This document shows positions 7,495 to 16,765 of a stretch of 38,542 nucleotides of DNA, in pieces. Numbering within the stretch: position 1 is the stretch's first letter; each line of letters begins with the position of its first letter. Source of the DNA: an archaeon (GTDB lineage: Archaea; Micrarchaeota; Micrarchaeia; Anstonellales; Anstonellaceae); NCBI GenBank assembly GCA_020056635.1, contig JAGVHI010000025.1, positions 1 to 38,542 on the forward strand, read 5' to 3'. Under the pieces are notes generated by a model. It had not been told where the DNA came from, ran no database searches, and was given only the letters and a program-made list of their open reading frames with translations. Position numbers and translations under genes: made by a program.

Positions 7495-9741
7495 ATGAAA
7501 CAAATTGCAATTCTTGCCGCAACATTCGCATTGGTCATAGCGCTTCTCTTTTCTGGCTGCACAGGCACTCAAGTTAACCCCCCAATAACTCCTCCAGCCG
7601 ATTCCGCTGGCATGAAATCATTCGGCTCTTGGGGCGAGGTCTCCTCTTTCCTAAGCTCCGCAAGCATGGGCGGGTACGGCGGCTATTATGGAGGCAGGGG
7701 AATCCTCATGGCAACTGGCGCACCGCAGGCTGCCATGGCTGAGGATGCTTCAAAATCAGCTTCCGACTATTCCACCACCAACATACAGGTCGAGGGAGTG
7801 GACGAGGCGGACATAATAAAGAACGATGGAAAGTACATCTATCTTGTTTCAGGCCCCAATTATTACTATGGCGGCGAGCAAAAGGGAAAGGTTCTGATAC
7901 TGAACGCATTCCCCCCAAGCGAAATGGGCAAGATTTCCGAAATTGAATTCGACGGCACCGCGTCAGAGCTCTTCATTTACAAGGACAAGCTAGTGGTTTT
8001 CGGCAATGAGTACCGGAAAGAGGAGATGCCCCCGGAACCGCCTTCAGCGGATGCGAAAATCGCAGCCCCAGGCATAATGCCACCTTACCCCTACTATTCG
8101 CAGAACTACGCATTCATGAAAATATACGACATCTCGGACCGCGCAAGCCCGAAGCTTGAGAAGGAAATTTCCTCGCGCGGAAGCTATGTGCAGTCCCGCA
8201 TGATTAGCGGGAAAGTATACTCAGTATTCCAGGATACGCCCTACTACCCGCGCCCCATGCCATTGTACGAAGTGGACGGGGTTAAGCGCGAAATCGCCCC
8301 CACAGACATCCGCTACTTCGATATCCCGGATGAGAACTACAACTATAACATATTCACGAGCATCAACCTTGACGACCTCTCCAAGGAGGAAACTCGCAAG
8401 ATAGTGCTAATGGGCTACTCGCAAACCCTATACGTTTCGCAGGAGAACATGTACATGACCTACACCAAATACTCCTACCCTATACTCTGGCCTGCATATG
8501 AGAAGGTGTACGGGCCGCTCCTCCCACTTGATGTGAAGAATGAAATTTCCAAGATAGACTCGCAGAACATTTCGGACTGGAGGAAGGACCGCCTCAAGAC
8601 TGCACAGGTTATGGCATACCTATACAATTATTCCGCTTCGGAGTCGCTGGATACTCCGGTTTCTGCAGACGTTCCAACTGCAAATTCGGAGCGCACGAGG
8701 CTGAACGATGAATTCGCAAAAGAGGCGCAGAAAATTTACGAGGAGCACAGCAAGCAGCGCGAGCAGACTGTGATAAACAAAATAGCCCTAAACGGCTTTG
8801 CATACGTTGGAAAGGCGGAAGTGCCAGGCCATGTGCTAAACCAGTTTTCAATGGACGAGCACAAGGGGAATTTGCGGATTGCAACCACTGTTGGCGAGCT
8901 ATTCGGCGGCTGGTGGGGCGGCAGGGTGCTGCAGGGAGAGGAAACCCCTCATGCAACCAACTCCGTATACGTGCTCGATTCCAGCCTCAACATAGTGGGC
9001 AGGCTCGAGGGGCTTGCGCCAAACGAGAAAATATACTCCGCCCGCTTCATGGGCGACCGCGCTTACCTTGTCACTTTCAAGAAAGTCGACCCGTTCTTCG
9101 TGCTAGACCTATCCGAACCCACAAACCCGCGCGTGCTTGGAAAGCTCAAGATTCCAGGCTACTCGGACTACCTTCACCCGTACGATGAGAACCATGTAAT
9201 CGGGCTTGGGAAGGGCGCAGTGGCCGCAGAGGAGGGCGATTTTGCCTGGTACCAGGGAGTCAAGCTCTCGCTATTCGATGTATCTGACCTGTCTAACCCG
9301 AAAGAGGTAGCCAAATACGAAATCGGAGACCGGGGGACTGACTCAAACGCTCTTTATGACCACAAGGCATTCCTTTTCTCAAAGGAGCGAAACCTGCTCG
9401 TAATCCCAATCCAGCTTGCGGAAATCGATGAGGGCAAGTACCCCGCAGGCGTGGAACCCAATACATACGGCGATTTCGTGTTCCAGGGGGCCTATGTATT
9501 TAGCATCACTCCGGAAGACGGATTTGGGCTCAAGGGGCGCATAACTCACGCAACAAGCGAGGATGCAGCACGGAGCGGCGAATACTACTGGTCGAACGCG
9601 CAGGTGAAGCGCAGCCTTTACATGGACAATTACCTGTACACGATATCAGACCGGTTTGTGAAAGCAAACGACCTAGGGACGCTGGATGAGATCGCACGCT
9701 TGCAGATATCCGAAGCAAGCCCAGAACCAAAGTACTACTGA
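7495..9741 (+). CDS. Beta-propeller lipoprotein (COG4880-like)
   Basis: The start is placed at ATG 7495 because GGTGAT at 7485-7490 then serves as ribosome binding site and a TATA-like TTTAAA sits at 7455-7460; an in-frame GTG at 7486 would use that site up. The 748-residue product has a signal peptide ending in a lipobox, LLFSGC (Cys22), so it should be lipid-anchored outside the membrane. The rest resembles the archaeal/bacterial 'C-terminal beta-propeller' secreted family (Pfam Beta_propel). Marks are TTNIQVEGVDEADIIKNDG near the N-terminus, repeated blades such as VLILNAFPPSEMG and LSLFDVSDLSNPKEVAKYEIG, and a conserved DHKAFLFSKERNLLVIPI block. Function is unknown; such propellers usually bind ligands or partners. 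Confidence 0.9.
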   Translation: MKQIAILAATFALVIALLFSGCTGTQVNPPITPPADSAGMKSFGSWGEVSSFLSSASMGGYGGYYGGRGILMATGAPQAAMAEDASKSASDYSTTNIQVEGVDEADIIKNDGKYIYLVSGPNYYYGGEQKGKVLILNAFPPSEMGKISEIEFDGTASELFIYKDKLVVFGNEYRKEEMPPEPPSADAKIAAPGIMPPYPYYSQNYAFMKIYDISDRASPKLEKEISSRGSYVQSRMISGKVYSVFQDTPYYPRPMPLYEVDGVKREIAPTDIRYFDIPDENYNYNIFTSINLDDLSKEETRKIVLMGYSQTLYVSQENMYMTYTKYSYPILWPAYEKVYGPLLPLDVKNEISKIDSQNISDWRKDRLKTAQVMAYLYNYSASESLDTPVSADVPTANSERTRLNDEFAKEAQKIYEEHSKQREQTVINKIALNGFAYVGKAEVPGHVLNQFSMDEHKGNLRIATTVGELFGGWWGGRVLQGEETPHATNSVYVLDSSLNIVGRLEGLAPNEKIYSARFMGDRAYLVTFKKVDPFFVLDLSEPTNPRVLGKLKIPGYSDYLHPYDENHVIGLGKGAVAAEEGDFAWYQGVKLSLFDVSDLSNPKEVAKYEIGDRGTDSNALYDHKAFLFSKERNLLVIPIQLAEIDEGKYPAGVEPNTYGDFVFQGAYVFSITPEDGFGLKGRITHATSEDAARSGEYYWSNAQVKRSLYMDNYLYTISDRFVKANDLGTLDEIARLQISEASPEPKYY

Positions 9742-9754
9742 TAGGGTTCTTTTT

Positions 9755-11347
9755 TCATTTTTTTTCCTTTCCCCTAAGCAGCCTATGGTAACTGATTACG
9801 AACCTGTGCGCCTCATCCCGCGCATGCATTAGCACCTTGAGCCCGATATCGCTTCTCCCAAGCCTGATCGGTTCCATTCTCTCAGGATGGTAAATTTCCT
9901 CCTCCTCTTTTGCAAGTGAAATGCATGGAACCTCCACTCCACTCTCTCGCAATGCAGAGAGTGCAGCCCCAAGCTGCCCAGCTCCGCCATCTATTAGCAC
10001 CAAATCCGGCATCTTTCCCCCTTCCTCCTTCAGCCTCCCATATCTCCTTTTCACAACCTCATGCATGCATGCAAAATCATCCTGAGTTTCCACACTTCTA
10101 ATTCTGAATTTCCGGTAGCCAGATTTGTTCGGCTTCCCATTCACGAACTGAACCATGCTCCCCACTATGTTCGTGCCAAAAAGATTCGAAATGTCAAGGC
10201 ACTCAATAACCATCGGCACAACGGGAAGCGCAAGCTTCTCCTTCAAGTGCATAAGCGCTGGCTCCGCATGCCCGGATATCTCAGAATAGATGTTTTTCTT
10301 GAGCAGCTCGAGCAGTTTTTTCTTATCGCCGATTTGGGGAACGAGAATTTCAGCCTTCGCGCCTCTTTTTTCGGATAAAAATGCTTCCAGCGCCCCCCTC
10401 CCCTCAAGCTCCCGCTCCACAAAAATGAACCTCGGCACAGCCCCTTCTGAATAATACCTCGCTATGAATTCCGCAAGCGCATCCTCCTTCCCAGCAACCG
10501 AGAACTCGTATTTTTTCCTGTCCCGCACAACCCCTCGTATCACTTTGAAAATTTGCACCATCGCCTTTCCATTCTCCAAATGCATTGCAACAAAATCCTC
10601 ATCCACATACTCCCCAAGCTCGATTTTCTGCCTCACTTCCAGCCCCTCAAGTTTCCTGATGCTTTCGCGCAGCTGCATCGCGCGCTCGAAATTTGTGGCA
10701 TCAGCCGCTTTTTTCATCTCAACTCCCATATCAGAAACAACTTTTCCCAGCCCGCTTCTCCCTGAAAGGACCCCCTCAAGCTCGTGCACTGACTTCCCAT
10801 ACTCCTCTTTCGAAATGTTCCCGATGCACGGGGCTGAGCAGAACCCCAAATCGTACTGCAGGCACTTTTTCTTTGGCAATTTTTTGCAAATCCGCAGCTT
10901 GAACGCCTTCCGAAGCGTAGTGGCAACCAATACGTTTGCGGAGCCGGCAGTGAATGGCCCAAACAGCTTTCCAGGTTTTTTCACTCGCTTGCCCCTTCCC
11001 TTCCTCTCCAATGCCATTCTCGAAAACTGCTCGTCGGTAATCCTTATGTAAGTGAATTTCTCATTGTCCTTAAGGTCAATATTGTATTTCGGGTAATGCT
11101 CCTTAATCAGGTTGCTCTCTAGTATAAGCGCTTCTGCCTCATTATCAGTAATTACGAACTCAATTTCTGCAATTTCCGAAACAAGCTGGCTGGTTTTTTC
11201 ATTCAAATCGCTGCCTTGCGCGAAGTAGCTCTTCACCCTGTCCTTCAAGTTCTTCGCCTTCCCAATGTAAATTATCGCCCCGCTTTTATCTTTCATCAAA
11301 TAGCAGCCAGGCGAATCTGGAATGCGAATGGAAGAAATGTCAAACAT
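9755..11347 (-). CDS. uvrC: UvrC excinuclease subunit without C-terminal HhH domain
   Basis: The 530-residue protein makes both cuts beside a lesion in the UvrABC pathway. In order: GIY-YIG nuclease (about 10-90, with GCYLMKDKSGAIIYIGKAKNLKDR), a cysteine cluster C-x(6)-C-x(7)-C-x(3)-C that may bind Fe-S or metal (about 153-175), a UVR motif for UvrB contact (about 210-235), and the RNase H-like 5' nuclease. Nuclease residues Asp385 (LDIS), Asp423/424, Asp453 (LIDGG) and His514 (DEAHRF) are all present. The chain ends 16 residues after His514, so the tandem helix-hairpin-helix domain of standard UvrC (about 600 residues) is absent. The convergent propeller gene ends 13 nt away, which leaves no room for it. 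The start is leaderless, with AT-rich TATA-like DNA at about 11369-11378. Confidence 0.95.
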   Translation of the reverse strand: MFDISSIRIPDSPGCYLMKDKSGAIIYIGKAKNLKDRVKSYFAQGSDLNEKTSQLVSEIAEIEFVITDNEAEALILESNLIKEHYPKYNIDLKDNEKFTYIRITDEQFSRMALERKGRGKRVKKPGKLFGPFTAGSANVLVATTLRKAFKLRICKKLPKKKCLQYDLGFCSAPCIGNISKEEYGKSVHELEGVLSGRSGLGKVVSDMGVEMKKAADATNFERAMQLRESIRKLEGLEVRQKIELGEYVDEDFVAMHLENGKAMVQIFKVIRGVVRDRKKYEFSVAGKEDALAEFIARYYSEGAVPRFIFVERELEGRGALEAFLSEKRGAKAEILVPQIGDKKKLLELLKKNIYSEISGHAEPALMHLKEKLALPVVPMVIECLDISNLFGTNIVGSMVQFVNGKPNKSGYRKFRIRSVETQDDFACMHEVVKRRYGRLKEEGGKMPDLVLIDGGAGQLGAALSALRESGVEVPCISLAKEEEEIYHPERMEPIRLGRSDIGLKVLMHARDEAHRFVISYHRLLRGKEKK

Positions 11348-11393
11348 GGAAGAGTAACCGCAATGGAAATTTATTAGCGCATTCCCAAGAACT

Positions 11394-11403
11394 TTTATAT
11401 ATA
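11394..11403 (+). promoter_or_regulatory. TATA box of the 318-aa unknown gene
   Basis: TTTATATATA. The predicted transcription start is near 11424, giving a leader of about 22 nt that contains a weak AGGTC ribosome binding site (11436-11440) before ATG 11446. Confidence 0.55.
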
Positions 11404-11445
11404 CCTGCCAATAAACTAATTATAACAATCCCCCTAGGTCTACAT

Positions 11446-12402
11446 ATGGTACAAACAATCCGAGAACCCACACGCCGTGCCCCCAGCGAAGTTCTTCGAA
11501 AGCTTAGGCGGGCCATGGAACCAGGCGGACGGCTGGAGGTGCTTGCAAACGAATTCAGGGCACTAAAGACTACTAAAGAGCAGCTCCAAATCATCCATTC
11601 CAGAATCAGCAGACAGGTCACGGCTGCGTCATTGCTCATATTTGGAGTTTCTTCAAGCGAAGAGGTCCAAGTCGAACTGGCAAAAATAATCCGCAACGAA
11701 GAGCTGGCGTTTGAGGCCTATTGCAGCGGCAATGTCACTTCTTTCGAGGCTGCTAAAATACTTCTCTTAAAAATCACGGATTTTGATAAAAGGGCTCACA
11801 TATCACGCCTTGCTGAGGCCAGAGCCAGGTTTCTGCAGCGCCTTTTGCAAGAAGAGCCGCTTGCAAGGGGTCAACCCGATGAAGCGCGCCGGTTGAATGA
11901 GGCTGCAATGCGCTTTGAATCCTTAGGTCATCGCGACAGGCTGCGATTCATAATGGACCTTAATGATTCCCCTCTTGCAGTCTATATTCTTATGAACTGC
12001 CACTTCATTTTAGGTAACGAGGCGCAGGAACTGCACAATAGGGTGACAGAGCCGCGGCATATGGCTTATCTGCTCATACGCAAAAGATTTTCTGCCGGAA
12101 GCTACATGCGAACAGGCGTTGCAAGCTGTCTCCATAATCAAGGGCTCATAGAAAAAGTCCTGCTTAAAGGGGTAGAACCTTGCGTCGAGTCGCCGCTGGC
12201 AAAGAACCTGACAGACCCGCATGCTGCAACACGGCTTCTGCTGAGCGGTCAAATCAGTGGCAAGCAGGCCCAATGCACACTTGCGAATCTCGTTCCTCCA
12301 AAGGATGCAGGTGCAGTTCTGAAAAAAGCACCTGATTTATGTGATAAGGCGCATGGGGTACTCAAATGGAAACGGAAAGGCTATGCGTCCAGTGAAAGTT
12401 AA
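11446..12402 (+). CDS. Unknown helical protein between uvrC and uvrA
   Basis: I do not recognise this 318-residue soluble protein. It looks almost entirely alpha-helical, with many Arg/Glu/Leu/Ala-rich amphipathic stretches and no signal peptide or membrane helix. Helix pairs about 30-40 residues apart hint at an alpha-solenoid (HEAT-like) layout, for example the LANEFRALKTTKEQLQIIHS region and VEPCVESPLAKNLTDPHAAT. A short basic tail follows. It has its own TATA box. Its TAA stop overlaps the convergent uvrA stop by 4 nt (12399-12402, TTAA). Placement between uvrC and uvrA, in the opposite direction, does not prove a repair role. Confidence 0.8.
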   Translation: MVQTIREPTRRAPSEVLRKLRRAMEPGGRLEVLANEFRALKTTKEQLQIIHSRISRQVTAASLLIFGVSSSEEVQVELAKIIRNEELAFEAYCSGNVTSFEAAKILLLKITDFDKRAHISRLAEARARFLQRLLQEEPLARGQPDEARRLNEAAMRFESLGHRDRLRFIMDLNDSPLAVYILMNCHFILGNEAQELHNRVTEPRHMAYLLIRKRFSAGSYMRTGVASCLHNQGLIEKVLLKGVEPCVESPLAKNLTDPHAATRLLLSGQISGKQAQCTLANLVPPKDAGAVLKKAPDLCDKAHGVLKWKRKGYASSES

Positions 12403-15215
12403 AGCACTTTCTTCAAATATTCCCCAGTATAACTTTCCTTATTCCGGGCAATCTGCTCAGGGGTCCCTTCTGCCACAATTTCCCCGCCATCATCCCCTCC
12501 CTCTGGCCCCAAATCCACAATCCAGTCCGCAGTTTTCACAACATCTAGATTGTGCTCAATCACAAGCACAGTATTCCCCTTTTCCACTAATCTTTGCAGC
12601 ACCTCGAGCAGCCTGCTCACATCCGCAAAATGCAACCCAGTGGTCGGCTCATCCAGTATATAGAAAGTTTTTCCAGTCCCGCGCTTCGAAAGTTCCGCAG
12701 CAAGCTTTACTCGCTGTGCTTCTCCCCCGGAAAGAGTGGTTGCAGCCTGCCCGAGCTTAATGTAGCCCAATCCCACATCGCTTATTGTTGAAAGTTTATT
12801 CTGTATGGACGGAATATTCTCAAAGAAAGAGAGCGCCTCCTCCACGCTCATGTTCAGCACATCTGAAATATTCTTCCCCTTGTAAAGTATCGCTAAAGTT
12901 TCATTGTCATACCTTTTCCCATTGCACTCCTCGCACGGTATATACACATCAGGGAGGAAATTCATTTCGATTTTGAGCACCCCATCCCCCTCGCACTTCT
13001 GGCACCGCCCTTTCTGCACATTGAACGAGAACTGCCCTGCCTCGTACCCCCGTGCCCTTGCTTCGGGCACCTGCGAAAACAGTTCTCTAATCGGTGTAAA
13101 CGCCCCAATATAAGTGGCAGGGTTCGACCTCGGGGTCCTGCCGATTGGCGACTGGTCAATGCAAATCACCTTGTCTATCTGCTCAAGCCCATCAATCCCC
13201 TTGTGCGCCCCTGGCCTCTCGCGCGAATTGTTCAGCTTCTGCATCAACGCCTTGTACAGAATTTCATTCACAAGCGTGCTCTTCCCGCTTCCCGAAACTC
13301 CAGTGATGCAGCACATCAACCCAAGCGGAATCCGCACATCTATTTTCTTCAGGTTGTTCTCGCTTGCGCCCCTCACCATGATTGACGCATCGCTTTTCCT
13401 TCTCCCTTTCGGCGCCTCTATCGCTTTCTCCCCTCTCAAATACGCAGCAGTAAGGGAGCTTTTGCTCTTGAGCACCTCTTCGAGCTCGCCCGCAGCAACC
13501 ACCTGCCCCCCATGCACCCCAGCGCCCGGCCCCATATCTATGAGGTAATCCGCATTCCTCATAGTCTCCTCATCATGCTCAACTACAATGAGCGTGTTCC
13601 CCAAATCCCGCAAATCCTTAAGCGTGTTTATCAATTTCTTGTTATCCCGCTGGTGCAGCCCGATGCTCGGCTCATCCAGCACATACAACACGCCTGTAAG
13701 GTTCGATCCAATCTGCGTTGCAAGCCTAATCCTCTGCGCTTCCCCGCCAGAGAGCGTACCCGAAATCCTATCCAGCGCGAGGTACCCAAGCCCGACATTG
13801 AGCAAAAACTCAAGCCTGCTTTTGATCTCCTTCAATATCGGTTTTGCAATCTGCTCCTCAGTTTTCGAAAGCTTGAGCGCCGTAAAGAACCCATACGCGG
13901 AATCAATCGACAGCCTAGTCGCGCCGATTATGCTCTTCCCATCAATTTTCACGCAAAGCGATTCAGGCTTTAACCTCTCCCCTTTGCAAGCCTCACACGG
14001 CCGCTCTCGCATGAACTTTGCAATCTCCTCTTTCCTCCATTCAGATTCAGTCTGCTTGTACAGCCTCTCGAGGTTCGGAATAACCCCCTCAAACTTCTTC
14101 TCTGTCTGCCAGTAGGATTCCGCATTCTTTGATTCGAATTTCATCTGCATGCTCTCATCAGAGCCGTACAGCACAGCATCAAGCTGTGTTTTGCTCATTT
14201 TCTCAATCTGCGTGTTCAGGTCAAACCCATATTTCTTCCCAACGAACTTTAGCATCTGCGTGTAATAGCCCTCAATCATCATCGTTCTCCACGGGGCAAT
14301 CGCCCCCTCCAGTATGCTTTTTTTCCTGTCCGGAATCACAAGCTCCGGGTCAAACTCCATTATTATCCCAAGCCCGTGGCAAGAGGCGCATGCCCCAAAC
14401 GGCGAATTGAACGAAAACATCCTTGGCTGCAAATCCCCAAGCGAAATTCCGCAGTCCGGGCACGCATTCTTCTGCGAAAACAGCAGCTCCTTCCCCTCAA
14501 ACTGCGCAAGCATCACTCCCTCGCCGCTCTCCCTCAATGCAGTCTGTATTGCATCGAATATCCTGCTCCTCTCCTCCCCCTTAACTACGACCCTGTCTAC
14601 AACTATCTCAATATTATGTTTCTTCTGCTTGTCCAAACTAGGCGTATACCCCTCAAGCTCAACCATCTCCCCATTCACCCTTGCGCGCGAGAACCCTTTC
14701 TTTTTCATCTCCTCGAACAGCTTCTCATACGTCCCTTTCTTCCCCCGCACAACAGGGGACAGTATAACCAGCTTCTTCCCATTTGCCTGCGAAAGCACTG
14801 TTTGCAAAATGCTCTCGCTTGTCTGGCTCGCAATCCTTTTGCCGCATTTCGGGCAGTGCGGCACCCCCACTCTCGCGTACAGCAGGCGCAAGTAATCATA
14901 AATTTCCGTAACAGTTCCTACCGTTGACCTCGGGTTCTTGCTTGTAGTCCTCTGCTCAATCGAAATGGCGGGCGAGAGCCCTTCAATCGCATCCACATCA
15001 GGCTTGTTCATAAGCCCCAAAAATTGCCTTGCATACGCTGAGAGCGATTCCACATACCTTCTCTGCCCCTCTGCGTAAATGGTATTGAACGCAAGCGAGC
15101 TCTTCCCGCTTCCAGATATTCCGGTTATTACAGTAAGGGTGTCCCTGGGTATCTCCAGCGACACATTCTTGAGGTTGTTCTCCCTCGCTCCCCTAATCAC
15201 TATCTTCTCCTGCAT
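12399..15215 (-). CDS. uvrA: UvrA excinuclease ATPase subunit
   Basis: The 938-residue protein has full family length (about 940). It dimerises, binds damaged DNA and loads UvrB. Two ABC ATPase modules are visible: first Walker A GISGSGKSS (Lys38) with signature LSGGEAQRIRLA and Walker B LYVLDEPSIGLH; second Walker A GVSGSGKST (Lys645) with LSGGEAQRVKLA and FYILDEPTTGLH. Zinc-site cysteines are seen in CPKCGKR, CPDCG...CASCHG, CEACKG and CQKCEGDG...CEECNG. Everything expected is intact. A TATA-like ATTTAAAG on the minus strand near 15247-15257 gives a short leader before ATG 15215. Uvr proteins in archaea are generally regarded as acquired from bacteria. Confidence 0.98.
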   Translation of the reverse strand: MQEKIVIRGARENNLKNVSLEIPRDTLTVITGISGSGKSSLAFNTIYAEGQRRYVESLSAYARQFLGLMNKPDVDAIEGLSPAISIEQRTTSKNPRSTVGTVTEIYDYLRLLYARVGVPHCPKCGKRIASQTSESILQTVLSQANGKKLVILSPVVRGKKGTYEKLFEEMKKKGFSRARVNGEMVELEGYTPSLDKQKKHNIEIVVDRVVVKGEERSRIFDAIQTALRESGEGVMLAQFEGKELLFSQKNACPDCGISLGDLQPRMFSFNSPFGACASCHGLGIIMEFDPELVIPDRKKSILEGAIAPWRTMMIEGYYTQMLKFVGKKYGFDLNTQIEKMSKTQLDAVLYGSDESMQMKFESKNAESYWQTEKKFEGVIPNLERLYKQTESEWRKEEIAKFMRERPCEACKGERLKPESLCVKIDGKSIIGATRLSIDSAYGFFTALKLSKTEEQIAKPILKEIKSRLEFLLNVGLGYLALDRISGTLSGGEAQRIRLATQIGSNLTGVLYVLDEPSIGLHQRDNKKLINTLKDLRDLGNTLIVVEHDEETMRNADYLIDMGPGAGVHGGQVVAAGELEEVLKSKSSLTAAYLRGEKAIEAPKGRRKSDASIMVRGASENNLKKIDVRIPLGLMCCITGVSGSGKSTLVNEILYKALMQKLNNSRERPGAHKGIDGLEQIDKVICIDQSPIGRTPRSNPATYIGAFTPIRELFSQVPEARARGYEAGQFSFNVQKGRCQKCEGDGVLKIEMNFLPDVYIPCEECNGKRYDNETLAILYKGKNISDVLNMSVEEALSFFENIPSIQNKLSTISDVGLGYIKLGQAATTLSGGEAQRVKLAAELSKRGTGKTFYILDEPTTGLHFADVSRLLEVLQRLVEKGNTVLVIEHNLDVVKTADWIVDLGPEGGDDGGEIVAEGTPEQIARNKESYTGEYLKKVL

Positions 15216-15321
15216 TAGAATTCGCCTGCTTCCCTTTCGCTTTCCTGCTTTAAATTGCTATTTCCAATAGCCAATTTCGGTTCCCTAAAATGGGCTATCC
15301 GCCGGAACTTCCGATTGCAAC

Positions 15322-15888
15322 TCAAAACTGCACTTTCGGGACTTTCTTCTCAGCTTCCTCGACCTTGAAATACTCCTTTTCCCTCATCCCCATTGCATTC
15401 GCAAAAACCATATCCGGCACGACCTGTATCCTGGTGTTGTACAGGTACACCGAATCGTTGTAAAGCTCGCGCCTGTTTGCAATCTGCCCCTCAAGCTCGC
15501 TTATCCTCCCCTGAAGCTGGAGGAAATTCTCATTTGCCCTAAGAGACGGGTAATTTTCCGCAACCGCAAAAAGCGTTTTGAGCGTGCCTGAAAGCGCCTC
15601 GCTCGCCTTTGCTTTCTCCCCGACCGTGCCTGCGCTCATCATCTGCGCCCTCATCTTGGTAACATTCTCAAAAACCTCTTTCTCGTGCTTTGCATACCCC
15701 TTTACCGTTTCCACTACATTGGGGATTTCATCATTCCGCTGCTTGAGCAGCACATCAATATTGGACCAGGCTTTCTCTATGCTGTTCTTGAGCGTAATAA
15801 GCCCGTTTATTATCGAAACTATGTAGAACAGCGCCACTCCGGCAACCAGCAGAACCCCGAACCCAAGCACAATTTCCAATGCAACCAT
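15322..15888 (-). CDS. lemA: LemA family membrane protein
   Basis: 188 residues, the usual LemA length. An N-terminal membrane helix (about 5-29) is followed by the family core INGLITLKNSIEKAWSNIDVLLKQRNDEIPN and a helical bundle typical of LemA (a four-helix fold exposed to the outside). It ends with the family pattern in which YN(T)RIQVVPDMVFA precedes the tail. The biochemical role of LemA is not firmly known. Its start immediately follows the stop of the GIDE-like gene (15888/15889), so the two are co-translated. The LemA plus GIDE pairing is seen in other genomes and suggests a membrane complex. Confidence 0.93.
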   Translation of the reverse strand: MVALEIVLGFGVLLVAGVALFYIVSIINGLITLKNSIEKAWSNIDVLLKQRNDEIPNVVETVKGYAKHEKEVFENVTKMRAQMMSAGTVGEKAKASEALSGTLKTLFAVAENYPSLRANENFLQLQGRISELEGQIANRRELYNDSVYLYNTRIQVVPDMVFANAMGMREKEYFKVEEAEKKVPKVQF

Positions 15889-16662
15889 CTATTTCACCCC
15901 TATCCTCCAAAGTATTATCCCAAGCCCTACGCAGGATGCCAGTATCCCTCCTCCAACCCAGAGCGGCACATCCGTAAACATCTTTCCAATTATTTCCTTT
16001 TCCGGGCTGTCAGAAATGTAAAAGAACTCCCCTCCCTTAGCCCCGATGTACGCATCCTTCACGCTCGGGTTCCCTGCAGGCTGCCCCTTTGCCGGCTGCA
16101 TTGTGCCAAACACGTACACCAAATCCCCGACTGCAAGGTATTTCTCCACCACTTTCAGCTTTTCCCTTGGGGTTATGATCCCCAGCACTTTTGCATACTG
16201 GTATTTCACCCCCCATGCATCGAATAGGTTCCTTACTCTCTCGGGAAGCGCGCTTTCATCCTGCCCCCCTGTTTCAAAAGTATAATCCGCAGGCATTTCC
16301 AGCTGCGCCTTGTCCGAATCCACAATCACGCTCCCAGTCTCATCCTCAAGCACAAATGTTATCCCTTTTATTTCGAATTTTATTCTCACCCACTTGCTGT
16401 GCTTCCCACTCTTCTGCCACCTGAATACTTCAGTGCAATAATACGTGCAGTCCGCCCCGTTTGCAGGGCTTTTTAGCGGCTCCACTGGCTTTACTTTCCC
16501 GTACACCTCTACCGCACCCATGGCAGCCGCAGCAATTTTCGAAGTAGGTGTATTGCAAATCTTCTGCCTAAACTGGTACCTCCTAATCCCGTTGTAAAGG
16601 AGCGCTAGCCCGCCTACGAAACCAACTATTCCCCATACTATGGGGTCGCCTTTGCCAGCCAC
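15889..16662 (-). CDS. GIDE-domain membrane protein (MULAN/BAM-like, no RING)
   Basis: The 257-residue protein has two membrane helices, about 8-27 and 232-252, flanking a domain that resembles the GIDE/BAM domain of eukaryotic MULAN E3 ligases: VEVYGKVKPVEPLKSPANGADCTYYCTEVFRW, then a beta-rich stretch ending in VYVFGTMQP. No RING finger is present, as usual for prokaryotic members. The start is GTG, chosen because a minus-strand TATA element (ATAATTTAAAC, about 16683-16693) is centred about 26 nt upstream, which fits a leaderless mRNA. It forms an operon with lemA. It may be a membrane partner of LemA; the function is unknown. Confidence 0.85.
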   Translation of the reverse strand: MAGKGDPIVWGIVGFVGGLALLYNGIRRYQFRQKICNTPTSKIAAAAMGAVEVYGKVKPVEPLKSPANGADCTYYCTEVFRWQKSGKHSKWVRIKFEIKGITFVLEDETGSVIVDSDKAQLEMPADYTFETGGQDESALPERVRNLFDAWGVKYQYAKVLGIITPREKLKVVEKYLAVGDLVYVFGTMQPAKGQPAGNPSVKDAYIGAKGGEFFYISDSPEKEIIGKMFTDVPLWVGGGILASCVGLGIILWRIGVK

Positions 16663-16711
16663 GCACAGATTTTGAACCGCTAGTTTAAATTATTGCCGCA
16701 AAAACCAGCTG

Positions 16712-16723
16712 TATTTATATATC
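16712..16723 (+). promoter_or_regulatory. TATA box of the 146-aa unknown gene
   Basis: TATTTATATATC. The predicted transcription start is near 16743; the leader carries AGTGAT (16757-16762) just before ATG 16766. Confidence 0.55.
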
Positions 16724-16765
16724 ACTAATTGGCGAAATAAACCACTGAATAACTCAAGTGATGCG

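Noticed and set aside
10464-11051. 195-codon plus-strand frame opposite uvrC
   Set aside because: Shadow of the uvrC frame; Ser/Phe-rich, no ribosome binding site.
13588-14895. Several plus-strand frames of 175-193 codons opposite uvrA
   Set aside because: uvrA is intact with all motifs; these frames have no start signals or family resemblance.
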